The notes below the pieces were generated by a model. That model saw only the letters and a program-made list of their open reading frames with translations, did no database searches and was not told the origin of the DNA. Shown here piece after piece: positions 51,767 to 60,915 of a stretch of DNA of 64,000 nt. A program made the position numbers and the translations under genes. Every line of letters starts with the position of its first letter. The stretch's first letter is position 1. Source of the stretch: Kitasatospora herbaricolor (GTDB taxonomy: Bacteria; Actinomycetota; Actinomycetes; Streptomycetales; Streptomycetaceae); assembly GCF_030813695.1 (NCBI RefSeq), contig NZ_JAUSVA010000002.1, forward strand, positions 248,001 through 312,000, in the 5' to 3' direction.

Positions 51767-52240
51767 CAGTGTCTGGTCCCCTGTGCCGGCATCGACGACC
51801 TCGACCGCGTCGTGCGGCTCACATCTCACGCCGACGGGACCAGAGTGAGCGTACTGACCGCGGGCCACCGGGGTCAGCTCACGGAGTGGATGCAGAAGCT
51901 CCTCCTGACGGACGTGAGGGCGTTGCTGTTCGCCTCGGGTGTGGTCCTGTGCGAGGGAGCGACCGAGCTGGGCGCCCTGGGCCAGTGGTGGAAGGACGGC
52001 GCGGCCGGGTTCAGCGACCCGGGGAGCGCCAACATCACCATGATCGACGTCGGAGGCGACTCCAGCTTCGGCGGTTACATCAACTACCTGGAGGCATTCG
52101 GTATCCCCTGGGCCGTGGTGGCCGACGGGCCGGCGATCAAGCCGCAGAGCAAACTCGGCAAGCAGCTCACAAACATGAGGCTGGCCCCCGCCACGGAGAC
52201 GCCCGGCGACGATGGCGACTTCGAGGCGTCGCTGGCGTAG
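51767..52240 (+). pseudogene. OLD-family TOPRIM nuclease, C-terminal fragment
   Basis: The frame shows a TOPRIM domain: RALLFASGVVLCEGATELGA (the acidic Glu of motif 1), ITMIDVGGDSSFGGYIN and FGIPWAVVADGPA (Asp motif). In OLD-type nucleases and ATP-dependent endonucleases this lies behind an ABC-type ATPase, which is missing here. No start or ribosome-binding site is convincing, so it is probably the relic of a defence-type nuclease gene. Confidence 0.6.
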
Positions 52241-52244
52241 GGCC

Positions 52245-52797
52245 GGTCGGGTCCCCATCGTGAATGGAGGCCCGACCGGGAACACCAGAGTCCGCAGCGG
52301 TGATGGGGTTGCCGTCCGTGTCGTAGCCGGTGGCGCTGCCGTTCAGCCAGTCGATGGCGGCCTTGACGCCGGCCTGCTCGTCGGCGCTGCCGGGGTCGAC
52401 GCAGCCCTGGGACTGGCCGGTGCCGATCGCGTCGAGGTCGGCGACGGCGTAGCCGAGGGGGAGGAAGTAGTTGTCGAAGAACGGCTCGTAGGTCATGTCC
52501 CACTCCCGTCCGGGCGCTTGACCGGGGTCTCGATCATGACGGTCTGGGTGAACGCCTGGTCCATGTCGCTCTGCGGCATGGTTCGAGTCTGGGGATTGGC
52601 CTACCTGTTCTGGGCGGCCTTGACCTGCGCACGGAAGTCGACAGAGGTCGCTTTGGCCTGGGTGGGGTCACAGATGCCGCTGTCGACGTTCTGAACCTGG
52701 AGTCGCGGGCACGGGTGCCGCGGGCGCGAACCGTGCCGGAGGCGGTGAGTGCTCCGGCGATCGCCACGACGATGAGTCATCCGTGAAGGTGTCTCAT
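52245..52797 (-). pseudogene. Remnants of a secreted X-Pro dipeptidyl-peptidase-like gene
   Basis: From ATG 52797 a signal-peptide-like start (MRHLHG, stop, LIVVAIAGALTASGT) is broken by an early stop and later frameshifts. Further on, MDQAFTQTVMIETPV (about 52560) and YEPFFDNYFLPLGYAVADLD (about 52490) with AIGTGQSQGCVDPG match the CocE/X-prolyl dipeptidyl aminopeptidase family. The segments between and after are deleted. A stretch with VDSGICDPTQAKATSVDFRA around 52650 is unassigned. Confidence 0.6.
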
Positions 52798-53157
52798 GGC
52801 GGGAGCCTTCCAGAGGAACAGCGGCCGACGGCACTGCCAAAGTTCCATGACATTGGCCCGTTGACAGTGGTCTGGCTGCGAGCCGAAGGGGTGCAGCGCG
52901 AAGGTGTCGCCGCGGATGAGCCCGGGGACCTCGGCAGGGCCGGGCGGAGAGGGGCGGGTGGGCTGGGCAGAAACGGGGGTGGCCTCACTCCTCACCATGG
53001 CGCAGTGCAGCCATGGTGAGGAGTAAGGCTTACCAGGTTCAACCTCAGCCGGGCCGCCTCTGCGGTGGTCTCCCTGCCAGGTTGGCATCTGCTTGGGGAG
53101 GGACGGTCCGGCCTACCTGGCGGGTTGCGTGCGATGCGTGGTCGTCGACCTTCGGGC
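52798..53157. other. Intergenic between peptidase remnant and propeller gene
   Basis: No gene is seen. The stretch holds the long hairpin at 52987-53024, downstream of the propeller protein's stop on the minus strand. Confidence 0.45.
52987..53024. terminator. Perfect 15-bp hairpin
   Basis: ACTCCTCACCATGGC (52987-53001) and GCCATGGTGAGGAGT (53010-53024) are exact inverted arms around an 8-base loop. It lies about 130 bases past the stop of the minus-strand propeller gene. It may be a factor-dependent terminator, an mRNA-stabilising hairpin or an operator; there is no U tract. Confidence 0.5.
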
Positions 53158-55368
53158 TCAGGGGGTAGGGGCGCCGATGGCCTCGAAGTTGGTGATGTGT
53201 CCGCTGGTGTTGTTGGAGTTGTGGGTTATGGTGACGCGCAGGTAGCGGGCTGTGGTGCTGACGGGCAGGACGTCGCCGGCGCTGGTGGCCACCGAGTCGC
53301 TGGTCTTGCTGGCGATGGGGTCCCACTTGGAGCCGTCGGTGCTGGCCTCGACGTCGTAGTGGTAGAACCGGGTGCCGTCGACGTAGTTGGTGACGATGAC
53401 GCTGCTGAGGGTGTAGGTCCCCTGCAGGTCGACCTTCCACCACTGGGGGGCGGGTCCGGCGGCCCAGTAGCTGTCGTTGCCGGGGTCCTCGTCCACGGCC
53501 AGGTTGGCGTAGTGGGTGCCCTCGTTGCTCTGTGCGGTTGCGGGCTTGTTGAGGGCGACGTTCTGCTGCAGTGCGGGTGCGGTGCCGACCGCGGTGAACG
53601 TCAGCGCCTGTTCCAGTTCGGTGCGGGTGCCGCCGACGGAGACGGCGTTGGTACTGGGCCAGTTGCGCGGTGCGGTGGTCTCTGCCTGCCGGGTGGTGTC
53701 GCTGGACAGGCTCAGGACCAGGCCGCTGTAGCGGTTGACCAGTCGGTAGGAGCCGATGGGGTTGAAGGAGGGGTCGGTGTTGCGGATGAAGAACCACTGC
53801 TGTCCTACGTCAGCGGGGTTGGCGGTGGACAGAGTCGGCTTGGTGCCCCAGGCACGGGTGGAGGGGCTGGTGGAGCTGACGCCGAGGGCTCGGCCTGTGC
53901 TGTCCTTGATGAGGTAGGAGCCGTCGCCGTTAGGGACGAAGGCCCAGGCTTCCAGGGCGGAGCCGGTGGCCGCGGCCAGGGAGGTGGTCTGTGTGCTTCC
54001 GGAGATCCCGGTCAGGGTACGGCCCGAGACGTTGGCGATGCGGTAGGTCTTGGTGGTGTCGATCGGTGGGGCGGCCGGCGTGGTGGAGTCGAGGGTGATG
54101 TTTCGGTACTCGGCTCCGCCCGAGGGGCAGCCGTAGTTGCAGTAGCTGCGGAAGGTCTTGCCGACGATCGTGCTACTGGTGCGGTTACCTGTGTCTACGA
54201 ACCAGTGGTACCAGTAGTCCTTGTACAGGACGGATCCGGTGTCGGCGATCTTGTACCACTTCTGGGTCGCCAGGTTGTCGGTGGCGAAGAACGGCTCGGC
54301 GTGGGCGGAGTTGTTCGGGTTCAACGGGTTGGCGCCCGCGATGTAGAGCCCGAGGTAGGCGTCGTAGGAGACGTTCATGTAGAGCAGCGGCGTCTGGGCG
54401 GGCATGGTGCCGGCGGCGAGCTGGGTGTTGACGCAGCCGGTGTTGGACGGGCTGTACTCGGCGGTCGTGGGGAGGTATCCGTTGGCGTTGGAGGCGTCCA
54501 CCGGGACGATGGTGCTCTCGTTGCCGCCGACGCCGGCCTGGGACCAGGCGCCGTTGTACCACTTGTGCCAGGTGCCGGTCGCCATCTTTCCAGAGATCGG
54601 GGCCCGGGCGACGCGCTCCAGGCGCTGGATGGCTCCCGGGCAGCCCGGCTTGTTGATGACGCTGGAGGCGTAGTACAGGTAGAAGTACCCCGAGGCCGTG
54701 TCGACGAACAGGCGCTGGTCGCCGTCGCCGTAGTAGTACGTCTGGTTCGGGAACGCGGTCGTGTCGCCCCGGGTGGTGCTGTAGGGGGAGGTGATGGCGT
54801 GGCCGGCGATGGTCCAGGTGTGACCCTGGTCGGTCGAGGTGGCGTAGTCGATGGAGTCGTAGTGCATGCCGTCGCCGAACGGGGCCGGGGTGAACTCGTT
54901 GTGGACCAGACCGGTCCACGCGCCGGTGTCGGGGTCGACCCAGGTACCTATGAGGTCACAGTAGTTCCGCTGAGAGTACGAGCTGCCGGCTGAGGCGTTG
55001 GTGGAGGTGAGACCGGTGGGGCTGTTGTTGCACAGCACGGTGGTGTCACCGTTCGCGGTGTTCAGGGCGGTGTCCGCCCTGACGTTGTCGAAGGTGGTGC
55101 CGGTGCTGAACTGCCATGCGCGCATCTCCGTCGCCCCGTAGAGGGCGGTGGACTGCTGTGTGCGGAAGGTCCCGTCCTTGTCGATGAAGGGGGTGGAGGG
55201 CGAGTCGGCGACGGTGCTGTTGGGGCCGACGGCGCCCACGGTGAGCGCGTAGGCGGTCGTGGGGGGAAGCGGGGGCGTGGCGGCGGCGGTGTCGGGGAGC
55301 ACCATTCCGGCCGCTACGAGTGCTGCGGCGGAGACGGCTGTTGCGAGTCTGTGCCAAGGCCTGGACAC
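53158..55368 (-). CDS. Secreted beta-propeller/ricin-lectin/CBM32 protein, probable glycoside hydrolase
   Basis: The 736-residue protein has a signal peptide (RLATAVSAAALVAAGMVLP, cleavage near TAAA). A propeller-like N-terminal domain (about 35-420) contains YDSIDYATSTDQGHTWTIAG and SGYFYLYYASSVI. A ricin-type lectin domain (about 430-590: YRIANVSGRTLTGISG, YLIKDSTGRALGVSS, YRLVNRYSGLVLSLS) and a C-terminal discoidin/CBM32 domain (about 605-733: NVALNKPATAQSNEGTHY, WWKVDLQGTYTLSSVIV, ARYLRVTITHN) follow. It probably acts on an extracellular glycan; the family is not certain. GTG 55368 follows AGGAGG. The leader region holds a likely ROK operator at 55561. Confidence 0.8.
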   Translation of the reverse strand: MSRPWHRLATAVSAAALVAAGMVLPDTAAATPPLPPTTAYALTVGAVGPNSTVADSPSTPFIDKDGTFRTQQSTALYGATEMRAWQFSTGTTFDNVRADTALNTANGDTTVLCNNSPTGLTSTNASAGSSYSQRNYCDLIGTWVDPDTGAWTGLVHNEFTPAPFGDGMHYDSIDYATSTDQGHTWTIAGHAITSPYSTTRGDTTAFPNQTYYYGDGDQRLFVDTASGYFYLYYASSVINKPGCPGAIQRLERVARAPISGKMATGTWHKWYNGAWSQAGVGGNESTIVPVDASNANGYLPTTAEYSPSNTGCVNTQLAAGTMPAQTPLLYMNVSYDAYLGLYIAGANPLNPNNSAHAEPFFATDNLATQKWYKIADTGSVLYKDYWYHWFVDTGNRTSSTIVGKTFRSYCNYGCPSGGAEYRNITLDSTTPAAPPIDTTKTYRIANVSGRTLTGISGSTQTTSLAAATGSALEAWAFVPNGDGSYLIKDSTGRALGVSSTSPSTRAWGTKPTLSTANPADVGQQWFFIRNTDPSFNPIGSYRLVNRYSGLVLSLSSDTTRQAETTAPRNWPSTNAVSVGGTRTELEQALTFTAVGTAPALQQNVALNKPATAQSNEGTHYANLAVDEDPGNDSYWAAGPAPQWWKVDLQGTYTLSSVIVTNYVDGTRFYHYDVEASTDGSKWDPIASKTSDSVATSAGDVLPVSTTARYLRVTITHNSNNTSGHITNFEAIGAPTP

Positions 55369-55770
55369 TGTGGTCCTCCTCGTGGGGGCGACGTGGATAC
55401 GAACGCGCTGCGCACGGTGCGGTGCTGCGGCCGGTCGGCCGGCGCGGTGGGTCGTGGCGCCTGCGTGGGCCGGACGCTGCGCGACTGCCGTGGATCTTCG
55501 GATCGGTAGGCAGGTGGGGGCGGGCGCAGCGGAAGGGGCTAATTCTTTACCCCTGATAACTAACTGGGGGAAGTAAATGGGCGCGGGCGGGGGGCGTCAA
55601 GACGTGACGGAGAGCCGTTGCCGGATCGTGACCCACGCGGGGGCGGTTCCGAGGTGCCGCCTGGGCGCCCCGCCGGGAGTCCGCCGGCAGGTCGGCCCAG
55701 GTCCGGGCATGCGGAGGCGGCCGCGGATTGTCCCACGGCCGCCTCCGTCCTTAGGAGGGTTGCCTGTGTG
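55369..55770. other. Regulatory region upstream of the propeller gene
   Basis: Four hundred bases without a gene, holding the shared 20-bp operator candidate at 55561-55580 within a locally A/T-richer stretch, and the end of the ROK gene beyond. Confidence 0.6.
55561..55580 (+). promoter_or_regulatory. Shared operator candidate, copy 1
   Basis: TAACTGGGGGAAGTAAATGG is identical to the inverse of 56990-57009. With the preceding TTTACCCCTGA the site forms imperfect arms TTTACCCC and GGGGGAAGTAAA. It is about 190 bases upstream of the propeller gene start. Confidence 0.75.
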
Positions 55771-56952
55771 TCAGTTCGGCCGGATGGCGGCCGGGGTGAG
55801 CGGCACTGCGCTGTCGAGCGAGGTGATCCGCTGCTCGACGGCGTCGAGCGCGAGCCGTAGGGCTCCGCGGATCACGGCGTCGTCGCCCAGCCCGGAGGCC
55901 TGGAGGCGGGGCGGGTGCAGGCAAGAGCGGGCGAGTTCGTCGGCGAGGCGCGGAAGCAGGAGGTCGGCGGCGCCCGCGAAGCCCCCACCGAGCACGACCA
56001 GGTCGGGATCGAGGGTCAGCACCATGGCGGTGGCGCCGTGAGCGATGTCGGCCACGAAGCGGTCCACCGCCCCGAGGGCGGCGGGGTCCCCGTTCCGCGC
56101 CTTCTGGAAGACCTGATCGGCGGCGGTGGCGGGGTCGGCGGCGGGGTCGCCGTCACCATGGGCGATCAGGCGGTCGGCCGCGTCGTGCCAGCCCACCCCG
56201 CGCAGCGCACCGATCTCGCCGGCCGCGCCGGTGGAGCCGCGGTGCAGTTGGCCGCCGATGACCAGGCCTGCCCCCAAGCGCACTCCTGTCATCAGGTAGA
56301 GCATCGTAGGAGCACGGTGGCCGAGCCACCGTTCAGCCAGTGCGGCCAGGTTGGAGTCGTTGGCCACCTCGATCCGGCAGGGCAGCACTGCGCCCAGGCG
56401 TTCAGCGGGATGGAGGCCGCTCCACCCGGGGAGCAGGGTCGAGGCTGTCACCGTGCCGTCGGGCCCCACAACACCCGAGGTGCCCATGACGGCGGCCCAT
56501 ATGTCAGCGGGGTCCAAGCCTGCGGATTGGAGTGCCGCGCGCAGGGCACGTTCGGCGGCGGCGAGCCGGGTGGTGGCGGAGTCGCGCGGTGAGACGGCCT
56601 CATGGCTGTCGGCCACGGTTGTGGCTGCCAGGTCCGCGACCTGCACCTGCACTCGGCGGGTGCCCACGTCGATGCCGACCACGTGGCCGACCCCCGGGCG
56701 GAATCGGTAGTGGCGCGCCGGGCGGCCCACGGACCTGCGGTTGCCGATGTCCGTTTCTGTCGAGGCCAGCCAGCCGTGGGCTTCTAGCGCCTCGGCGACG
56801 ACTTGGGTCGTGCGCCAGGAGAGCCCGGTGGCCTCCGCGACTTCCCTCAGCGGCTGTGACTCACCGGCGCGCAGGACTGCCAGCACCGAGAGTTCGTTGA
56901 CCCTGCGGAGCGAGGTCTGGTCGCGGGCGGCACTTGGAAACGATTCGGTCAC
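55771..56952 (-). CDS. ROK-family transcriptional repressor
   Basis: The 393-residue protein has an N-terminal winged helix (RRVNELSVLAVLRAGESQPL, EVAEATGLSWRTTQVVAEAL) and a ROK domain with GHVVGIDVGTRRVQVQVADL, VANDSNLAALAERWLG, GAGLVIGGQLHRGSTGAAGE and a zinc/sugar motif GEIGALRGVGW, where the usual Cys-rich CxCG is absent. ROK repressors release DNA on sugar binding. GTG 56952 is 37 bases from the operator candidate shared with the propeller gene, so autoregulation and control of both directions are likely. Confidence 0.88.
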   Translation of the reverse strand: MTESFPSAARDQTSLRRVNELSVLAVLRAGESQPLREVAEATGLSWRTTQVVAEALEAHGWLASTETDIGNRRSVGRPARHYRFRPGVGHVVGIDVGTRRVQVQVADLAATTVADSHEAVSPRDSATTRLAAAERALRAALQSAGLDPADIWAAVMGTSGVVGPDGTVTASTLLPGWSGLHPAERLGAVLPCRIEVANDSNLAALAERWLGHRAPTMLYLMTGVRLGAGLVIGGQLHRGSTGAAGEIGALRGVGWHDAADRLIAHGDGDPAADPATAADQVFQKARNGDPAALGAVDRFVADIAHGATAMVLTLDPDLVVLGGGFAGAADLLLPRLADELARSCLHPPRLQASGLGDDAVIRGALRLALDAVEQRITSLDSAVPLTPAAIRPN

Positions 56953-56989
56953 GGCGCTGGAGCTCCTCTTGACGGCGGGACAGGGGAAT

Positions 56990-57009
56990 CCATTTACTTC
57001 CCCCAGTTA
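56990..57009 (-). promoter_or_regulatory. Shared operator candidate, copy 2
   Basis: The inverse of TAACTGGGGGAAGTAAATGG, identical to 55561-55580, lies in the divergent promoter between the ROK repressor and the oxidoreductase gene, 45 bases before the latter's ATG. The neighbouring TGTCAGGTAAAA completes the other arm. Confidence 0.75.
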
Positions 57010-57054
57010 TATATGTCAGGTAAAAAAATACACCCGTCAGAGAGGTACCCAACC

Positions 57055-58344
57055 ATGGGGCGAACCAAGGAACATCACGCACCCAGTGTGGCCCTAGTAG
57101 GTGCCGGTGTTCGAGGACTGGGGTACGCGCGCCGCGCTGCAGCCCAGGGGGCGCGCATCGTGGCCGTCGCCGAACCACGAACCCAAGCACGGGCCGACTT
57201 CGCCACGGAGTTCGGTCTCGCCCCCGACCAGGCCTTCGCCGATGCCGCAGACCTGCTGGCCGCCGCCCGCGTCGCGGACGCCGTGGTCATCGCCTCGCCG
57301 GACCCCTGCCACGCCGACCAGGCCGTTCTGGCCGCCCGTCAGGGCTACGCCATCCTGCTGGAGAAGCCGATGGCGCTCACGGAGGAGGACTGCGCCCGGG
57401 TCATCACGGCGGTGGAGCAGGCCGGCGTAGTCTTCGCCGTCGGGCACGTCCTGCGCTACACCCCCTACACCAGGCTTCTCAAGGGCCTGCTCGACGCCGG
57501 CCGGATCGGCACGATCGTCAGCGTCGAGCACCTTGAGCCCGTCGGATGGTGGCACCAGGCGCACTCCTACGTCCGGGGCAACTGGCGCCGCGAGGACCAG
57601 TCGGGCCCCATGCTGCTCACAAAGTCCTGCCACGACATCGACTGGCTCATGCACGTGATGGGCGAGTCCCCCGCGCGGGTCGCGTCCTTCGGCTCGCTCA
57701 GCCACTTCACCGCCGCCAATAAGCCTGCCACGGCCACGGACACCTGCGTGACCTGTCCGATCGAGCAGTCCTGCGCGTTCTCCGCCAAGCGGTCCTACCT
57801 CCAGTGCCTGGGCGATCCCGTCCGGGAATACTGGCCGTTGTCGATGGTGACATCCGACCGCACCGAGGCCGGAGTGCTCGAGGCGCTGCGTGAGAGCCCG
57901 TACGGGCGCTGCGTATACTCCTGCGACAACGACGCGGTGGACCACCAGGTGGTCGCCCTGGAGTTCCCCAGCGGATCCACCGCTTCCTTCACCATGACAG
58001 CGTTCACCGAGCTCACCCACCGCAAGACCCGGATCTTCGGTACGCTCGGCTGCCTGGAGGGCGACGGCGAGGCCGTGAGAGTGCACGACTTCGTCACCGA
58101 CCGGTCGGAGGAGCACCGGGTACCCTCCCTGCACGGCGCCTCCGCCGCGGACGGGCACGGCGGCGGGGACGATGCCCTGGTAAACGCCTTCCTCGATGCC
58201 GTCGCCAGCGGCGACCAGAGCCATCTGAGCTCCGACGCCCGGACCAGCCTGGCCAGTCACCGCGTGGTCTGGGCCGCAGAGAGCGCGCGGCGCACGGGAA
58301 CCGTGGCCACCCTGCCCCACGACCTCGACGTCCCGCCCAGCTGA
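57055..58344 (+). CDS. Gfo/Idh/MocA-family oxidoreductase
   Basis: The 429-residue protein has an N-terminal Rossmann fold (VALVGAGVRGLGYARRAAAQ), the conserved EKPMALTEEDC and the catalytic-region KSCHDIDWLMHV. A Cys cluster (DTCVTCPIEQSCAF, then YLQCLG and GRCVYSCDND) suggests a bound metal or structural site. Such enzymes oxidise sugars or sugar derivatives with NAD(P). It is the first gene of the plus-strand sugar operon, with AGAGGT before the ATG. Confidence 0.9.
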   Translation: MGRTKEHHAPSVALVGAGVRGLGYARRAAAQGARIVAVAEPRTQARADFATEFGLAPDQAFADAADLLAAARVADAVVIASPDPCHADQAVLAARQGYAILLEKPMALTEEDCARVITAVEQAGVVFAVGHVLRYTPYTRLLKGLLDAGRIGTIVSVEHLEPVGWWHQAHSYVRGNWRREDQSGPMLLTKSCHDIDWLMHVMGESPARVASFGSLSHFTAANKPATATDTCVTCPIEQSCAFSAKRSYLQCLGDPVREYWPLSMVTSDRTEAGVLEALRESPYGRCVYSCDNDAVDHQVVALEFPSGSTASFTMTAFTELTHRKTRIFGTLGCLEGDGEAVRVHDFVTDRSEEHRVPSLHGASAADGHGGGDDALVNAFLDAVASGDQSHLSSDARTSLASHRVVWAAESARRTGTVATLPHDLDVPPS

Positions 58345-58434
58345 CCCCGGCAACTCCTGCCCCGTCGCAGCTCCGCGCCACCGCCCGACCGCCGAAGACC
58401 TTTCGCCCCCACCCCCCACCTCACGGAGAAGACA

Positions 58435-59871
58435 ATGCACACCCCCACCCACTCCCCCGCACCGATGACCCGCAGACAGTTGCTGATCCGCTCCGCCACG
58501 GCGGCCGCCATCGCCGTCCCCGGGGCCGGCCTGCTCACCGCCTGCGCGGGCGGTACCGGCACCGGTTCGCCGTCAGCACAGGGAACCCAGACCGCGGACA
58601 ACCCGTTCGGCGTCGTTGCCAGCGCCCCGCTCGACGTCTACGTCTTCAAGGGCGGCCTCGGCGAGGGATTCGCCAAGGCATTCGAGGATCTTTACGGGCA
58701 GCGCTTCCCCGGCGCCAAGATCTCCCACAGCAGCGGAACGGACGTCACGGGCGACCTCCAGCCCCGCTTCAACGCCGGCTCGCCGCCAGACTTCGTCTTC
58801 GACGACGGCGACAAGAAGATGAAGCTGGACGTCCTGCACGCCAACGGCCAGCTCGCCAACCTGGACGTCCTGCTCGACGCCCCCTCGCTCGACGACCCGT
58901 CGAAGAAGGTGCGGGACGTCCTGGTCCCCGGCACCGTCGAGGCCGGGCAGATCGGCACGAGCATGTTCTCGCTCAACTACGCGCTCACCGTCTACGGCAT
59001 CTGGTACTCCAAGAGCCTGTTCGCGAAGAAGGGCTGGAAGGTCCCCAAGACCTGGGACGAGTTCACCGCCCTGTGCGAGACGATCAAGGCAGCGGGTATG
59101 TCTCCTTGGGCGCATCAGGGGAAGTACCCGTTCTACATGCTGGTCGTGCTGATGGACATGATCGCCAAGGCCGGCGGCGAAGCCGTCATGAAGAAGATCG
59201 ACAACCTCCAGCCCGGCGCCTGGCAGGAGGATGCCGTGCTGCGGTCGGTCGAGCGGATCCACTCGCTGGTCGCCGGGGGCTACACACTGGCGGGCACCGA
59301 GGGCCTGACTCACACGGAGGCGCAGACCGCCTGGGCGCAGGGCAAGGCGGCTTTCATCCCCTGCGGTTCGTGGCTGGAGCAGGAGATGTCCGGCAGCATC
59401 CCTGCCGACTTCGACATGGCCGTCATGCCGGTCCCCCACGTCCCCAGCGACCGGATGCCCGCCACGGCAGTGCGTGCCGTGGCTGCCGAGGCATTCATCG
59501 TCCCCACCCGAGCGGCGAACCAAGCCGGGGGCCTGGAGCTGCTGCGGATCATGTGCTCCAAGGCCGGCGCCGCCGCGTTCGCCAAGGAGGCCAAGTCGCT
59601 GCCGGTGGTGCGTGGCGCCCTCACCCCGGAGATCACCGCCGCAATGTCGCCCGGCACCAAGTCCAGCAGCGACCTGATAGCCGCGGCGGCCGACGACGTC
59701 ATCACCTGGAAGCACCCCACCTGGTACTCGCAGCTGGAGACGGACCTGGAGACCGCGATGGGCGAGCTGATGGGCAACCGGATCGGCCCCGCCGAGTTCG
59801 TCAAGCGCGCCCAGAGCGCCGCCGACCGGACGGCCGCCACCTCCTCCATTCAGAAGTACACGCGCGCCTGA
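58435..59871 (+). CDS. ABC transporter sugar-binding lipoprotein (NgcE-like)
   Basis: The 478-residue protein has a twin-arginine-type start (MTRRQLLIRSATAAA) and a lipobox LLTAC at about residue 36. The solute-binding fold follows, with FKGGLGEGFAKAFEDLYGQ, LSTF-type loops and WKHPTWYSQLETDLETAMGE near the C-terminus. It resembles the NgcE branch, which includes N-acetylglucosamine/chitobiose receptors of Streptomyces, but substrate assignment is tentative. GGAGAAGACA precedes the ATG. Confidence 0.9.
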   Translation: MHTPTHSPAPMTRRQLLIRSATAAAIAVPGAGLLTACAGGTGTGSPSAQGTQTADNPFGVVASAPLDVYVFKGGLGEGFAKAFEDLYGQRFPGAKISHSSGTDVTGDLQPRFNAGSPPDFVFDDGDKKMKLDVLHANGQLANLDVLLDAPSLDDPSKKVRDVLVPGTVEAGQIGTSMFSLNYALTVYGIWYSKSLFAKKGWKVPKTWDEFTALCETIKAAGMSPWAHQGKYPFYMLVVLMDMIAKAGGEAVMKKIDNLQPGAWQEDAVLRSVERIHSLVAGGYTLAGTEGLTHTEAQTAWAQGKAAFIPCGSWLEQEMSGSIPADFDMAVMPVPHVPSDRMPATAVRAVAAEAFIVPTRAANQAGGLELLRIMCSKAGAAAFAKEAKSLPVVRGALTPEITAAMSPGTKSSSDLIAAAADDVITWKHPTWYSQLETDLETAMGELMGNRIGPAEFVKRAQSAADRTAATSSIQKYTRA

Positions 59872-59957
59872 CACGCGGTCGGCGTGGGGTGCCGCCCAAC
59901 CGCGGCGCCCCACGCCGAGCGCCCGAACGTCCGAGCGAACACCAGGAACGGCCCGCC

Positions 59958-60902
59958 GTGAAACTGAGCAAGAACACCCGCAAGAACCTCTTCGTCACCG
60001 CCTGCCTCACAGGCCCCGTCGGACTCTACGCCGTCTTCGTCCTGTGGCCTTACCTGGAGACCTTCGGCTACTCCCTGACGAACTGGTCCGGGGTGGCCCC
60101 GCCGAGCCGATTCGTCGGCCTGGACAACTACACCGCGCTGTTCGACGACCCTGTTTTCCGCACCGCACTGTGGCACAATCTCCTGCTCCTGATCCTCCTG
60201 CCGCCCGCCACCATCGTGCTGGCCCTGTTCCTCGCCTTCATGCTCAACGTCGGCGGCCGCGGCAACACAGCCGGTATCCGCGGCGTGCGCGGCTCCGCCT
60301 TCTACCGCATCGTCTTCTTCGTCCCGCAGGTGCTCTCGGTCGCAATCCTGATCGTCATGTTCCAGGCCACCTACCGGTCGGACGCAGCCGGACTCCTCAA
60401 CGGCATCGCCATCGCAGTGGGCATCACCGACCCCGCGCACCCCCTGCCCTGGCTGGCATCACCGGACGCCGTGCTGTGGTGCATCATCGCCATCCTCATC
60501 TGGCAATGGGTCGGCTTCTACATGGTGCTGTTCTCCGCCGCCATGCAGTCGATCCCCAAGGAGATCTTCGAAGCCGCCCTCCTCGACGGCGCCAAGCGAG
60601 GTCAGACCTTCCTGCGAGTGACGATCCCGCTCCTGTGGGGCTCAGTACAGACCGCGTGGGTCTATCTCTCGATTGCGGCCATGGACGGATTCGCCCTCGT
60701 CGCCAGCCTCACCCAGGGCTCCAGCTACGGCGGCGGCCCCGACCACCACAGCGAAGTGCTGGCCACGTACCTGATGCGCAACTTCCTGACCTTCGGCAAG
60801 GCCGGATACGCCTGTGCCATGGGCGTGGTCATCTTCGCGATCACCCTCGCCCTGGCGACTTTGATGCTCCGCTTCACCCGACGCGACAACGTCGAGTACT
60901 GA
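59958..60902 (+). CDS. ABC sugar transporter permease (MalF type)
   Basis: The 314-residue inner-membrane protein has six predicted helices, an N-terminal LFVTACLTGPVGLYAVFVLW and the EAA-type loop EIFEAALLDGAKRGQTFLRV, which contacts the ATPase. GTG 59958 follows AGGAACGGCC. No ATPase gene is in the operon; Streptomyces sugar importers often share the MsiK ATPase, which would fit. Confidence 0.92.
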   Translation: MKLSKNTRKNLFVTACLTGPVGLYAVFVLWPYLETFGYSLTNWSGVAPPSRFVGLDNYTALFDDPVFRTALWHNLLLLILLPPATIVLALFLAFMLNVGGRGNTAGIRGVRGSAFYRIVFFVPQVLSVAILIVMFQATYRSDAAGLLNGIAIAVGITDPAHPLPWLASPDAVLWCIIAILIWQWVGFYMVLFSAAMQSIPKEIFEAALLDGAKRGQTFLRVTIPLLWGSVQTAWVYLSIAAMDGFALVASLTQGSSYGGGPDHHSEVLATYLMRNFLTFGKAGYACAMGVVIFAITLALATLMLRFTRRDNVEY

Positions 60903-60915
60903 CCGAGGAACCTCC

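Noticed and set aside
53065..54993. A 642-codon plus-strand frame opposite the propeller gene
   Set aside because: The minus-strand protein has signal peptide, lectin and CBM32 motifs; the plus-strand frame is Gly/Val repeat-like shadow.
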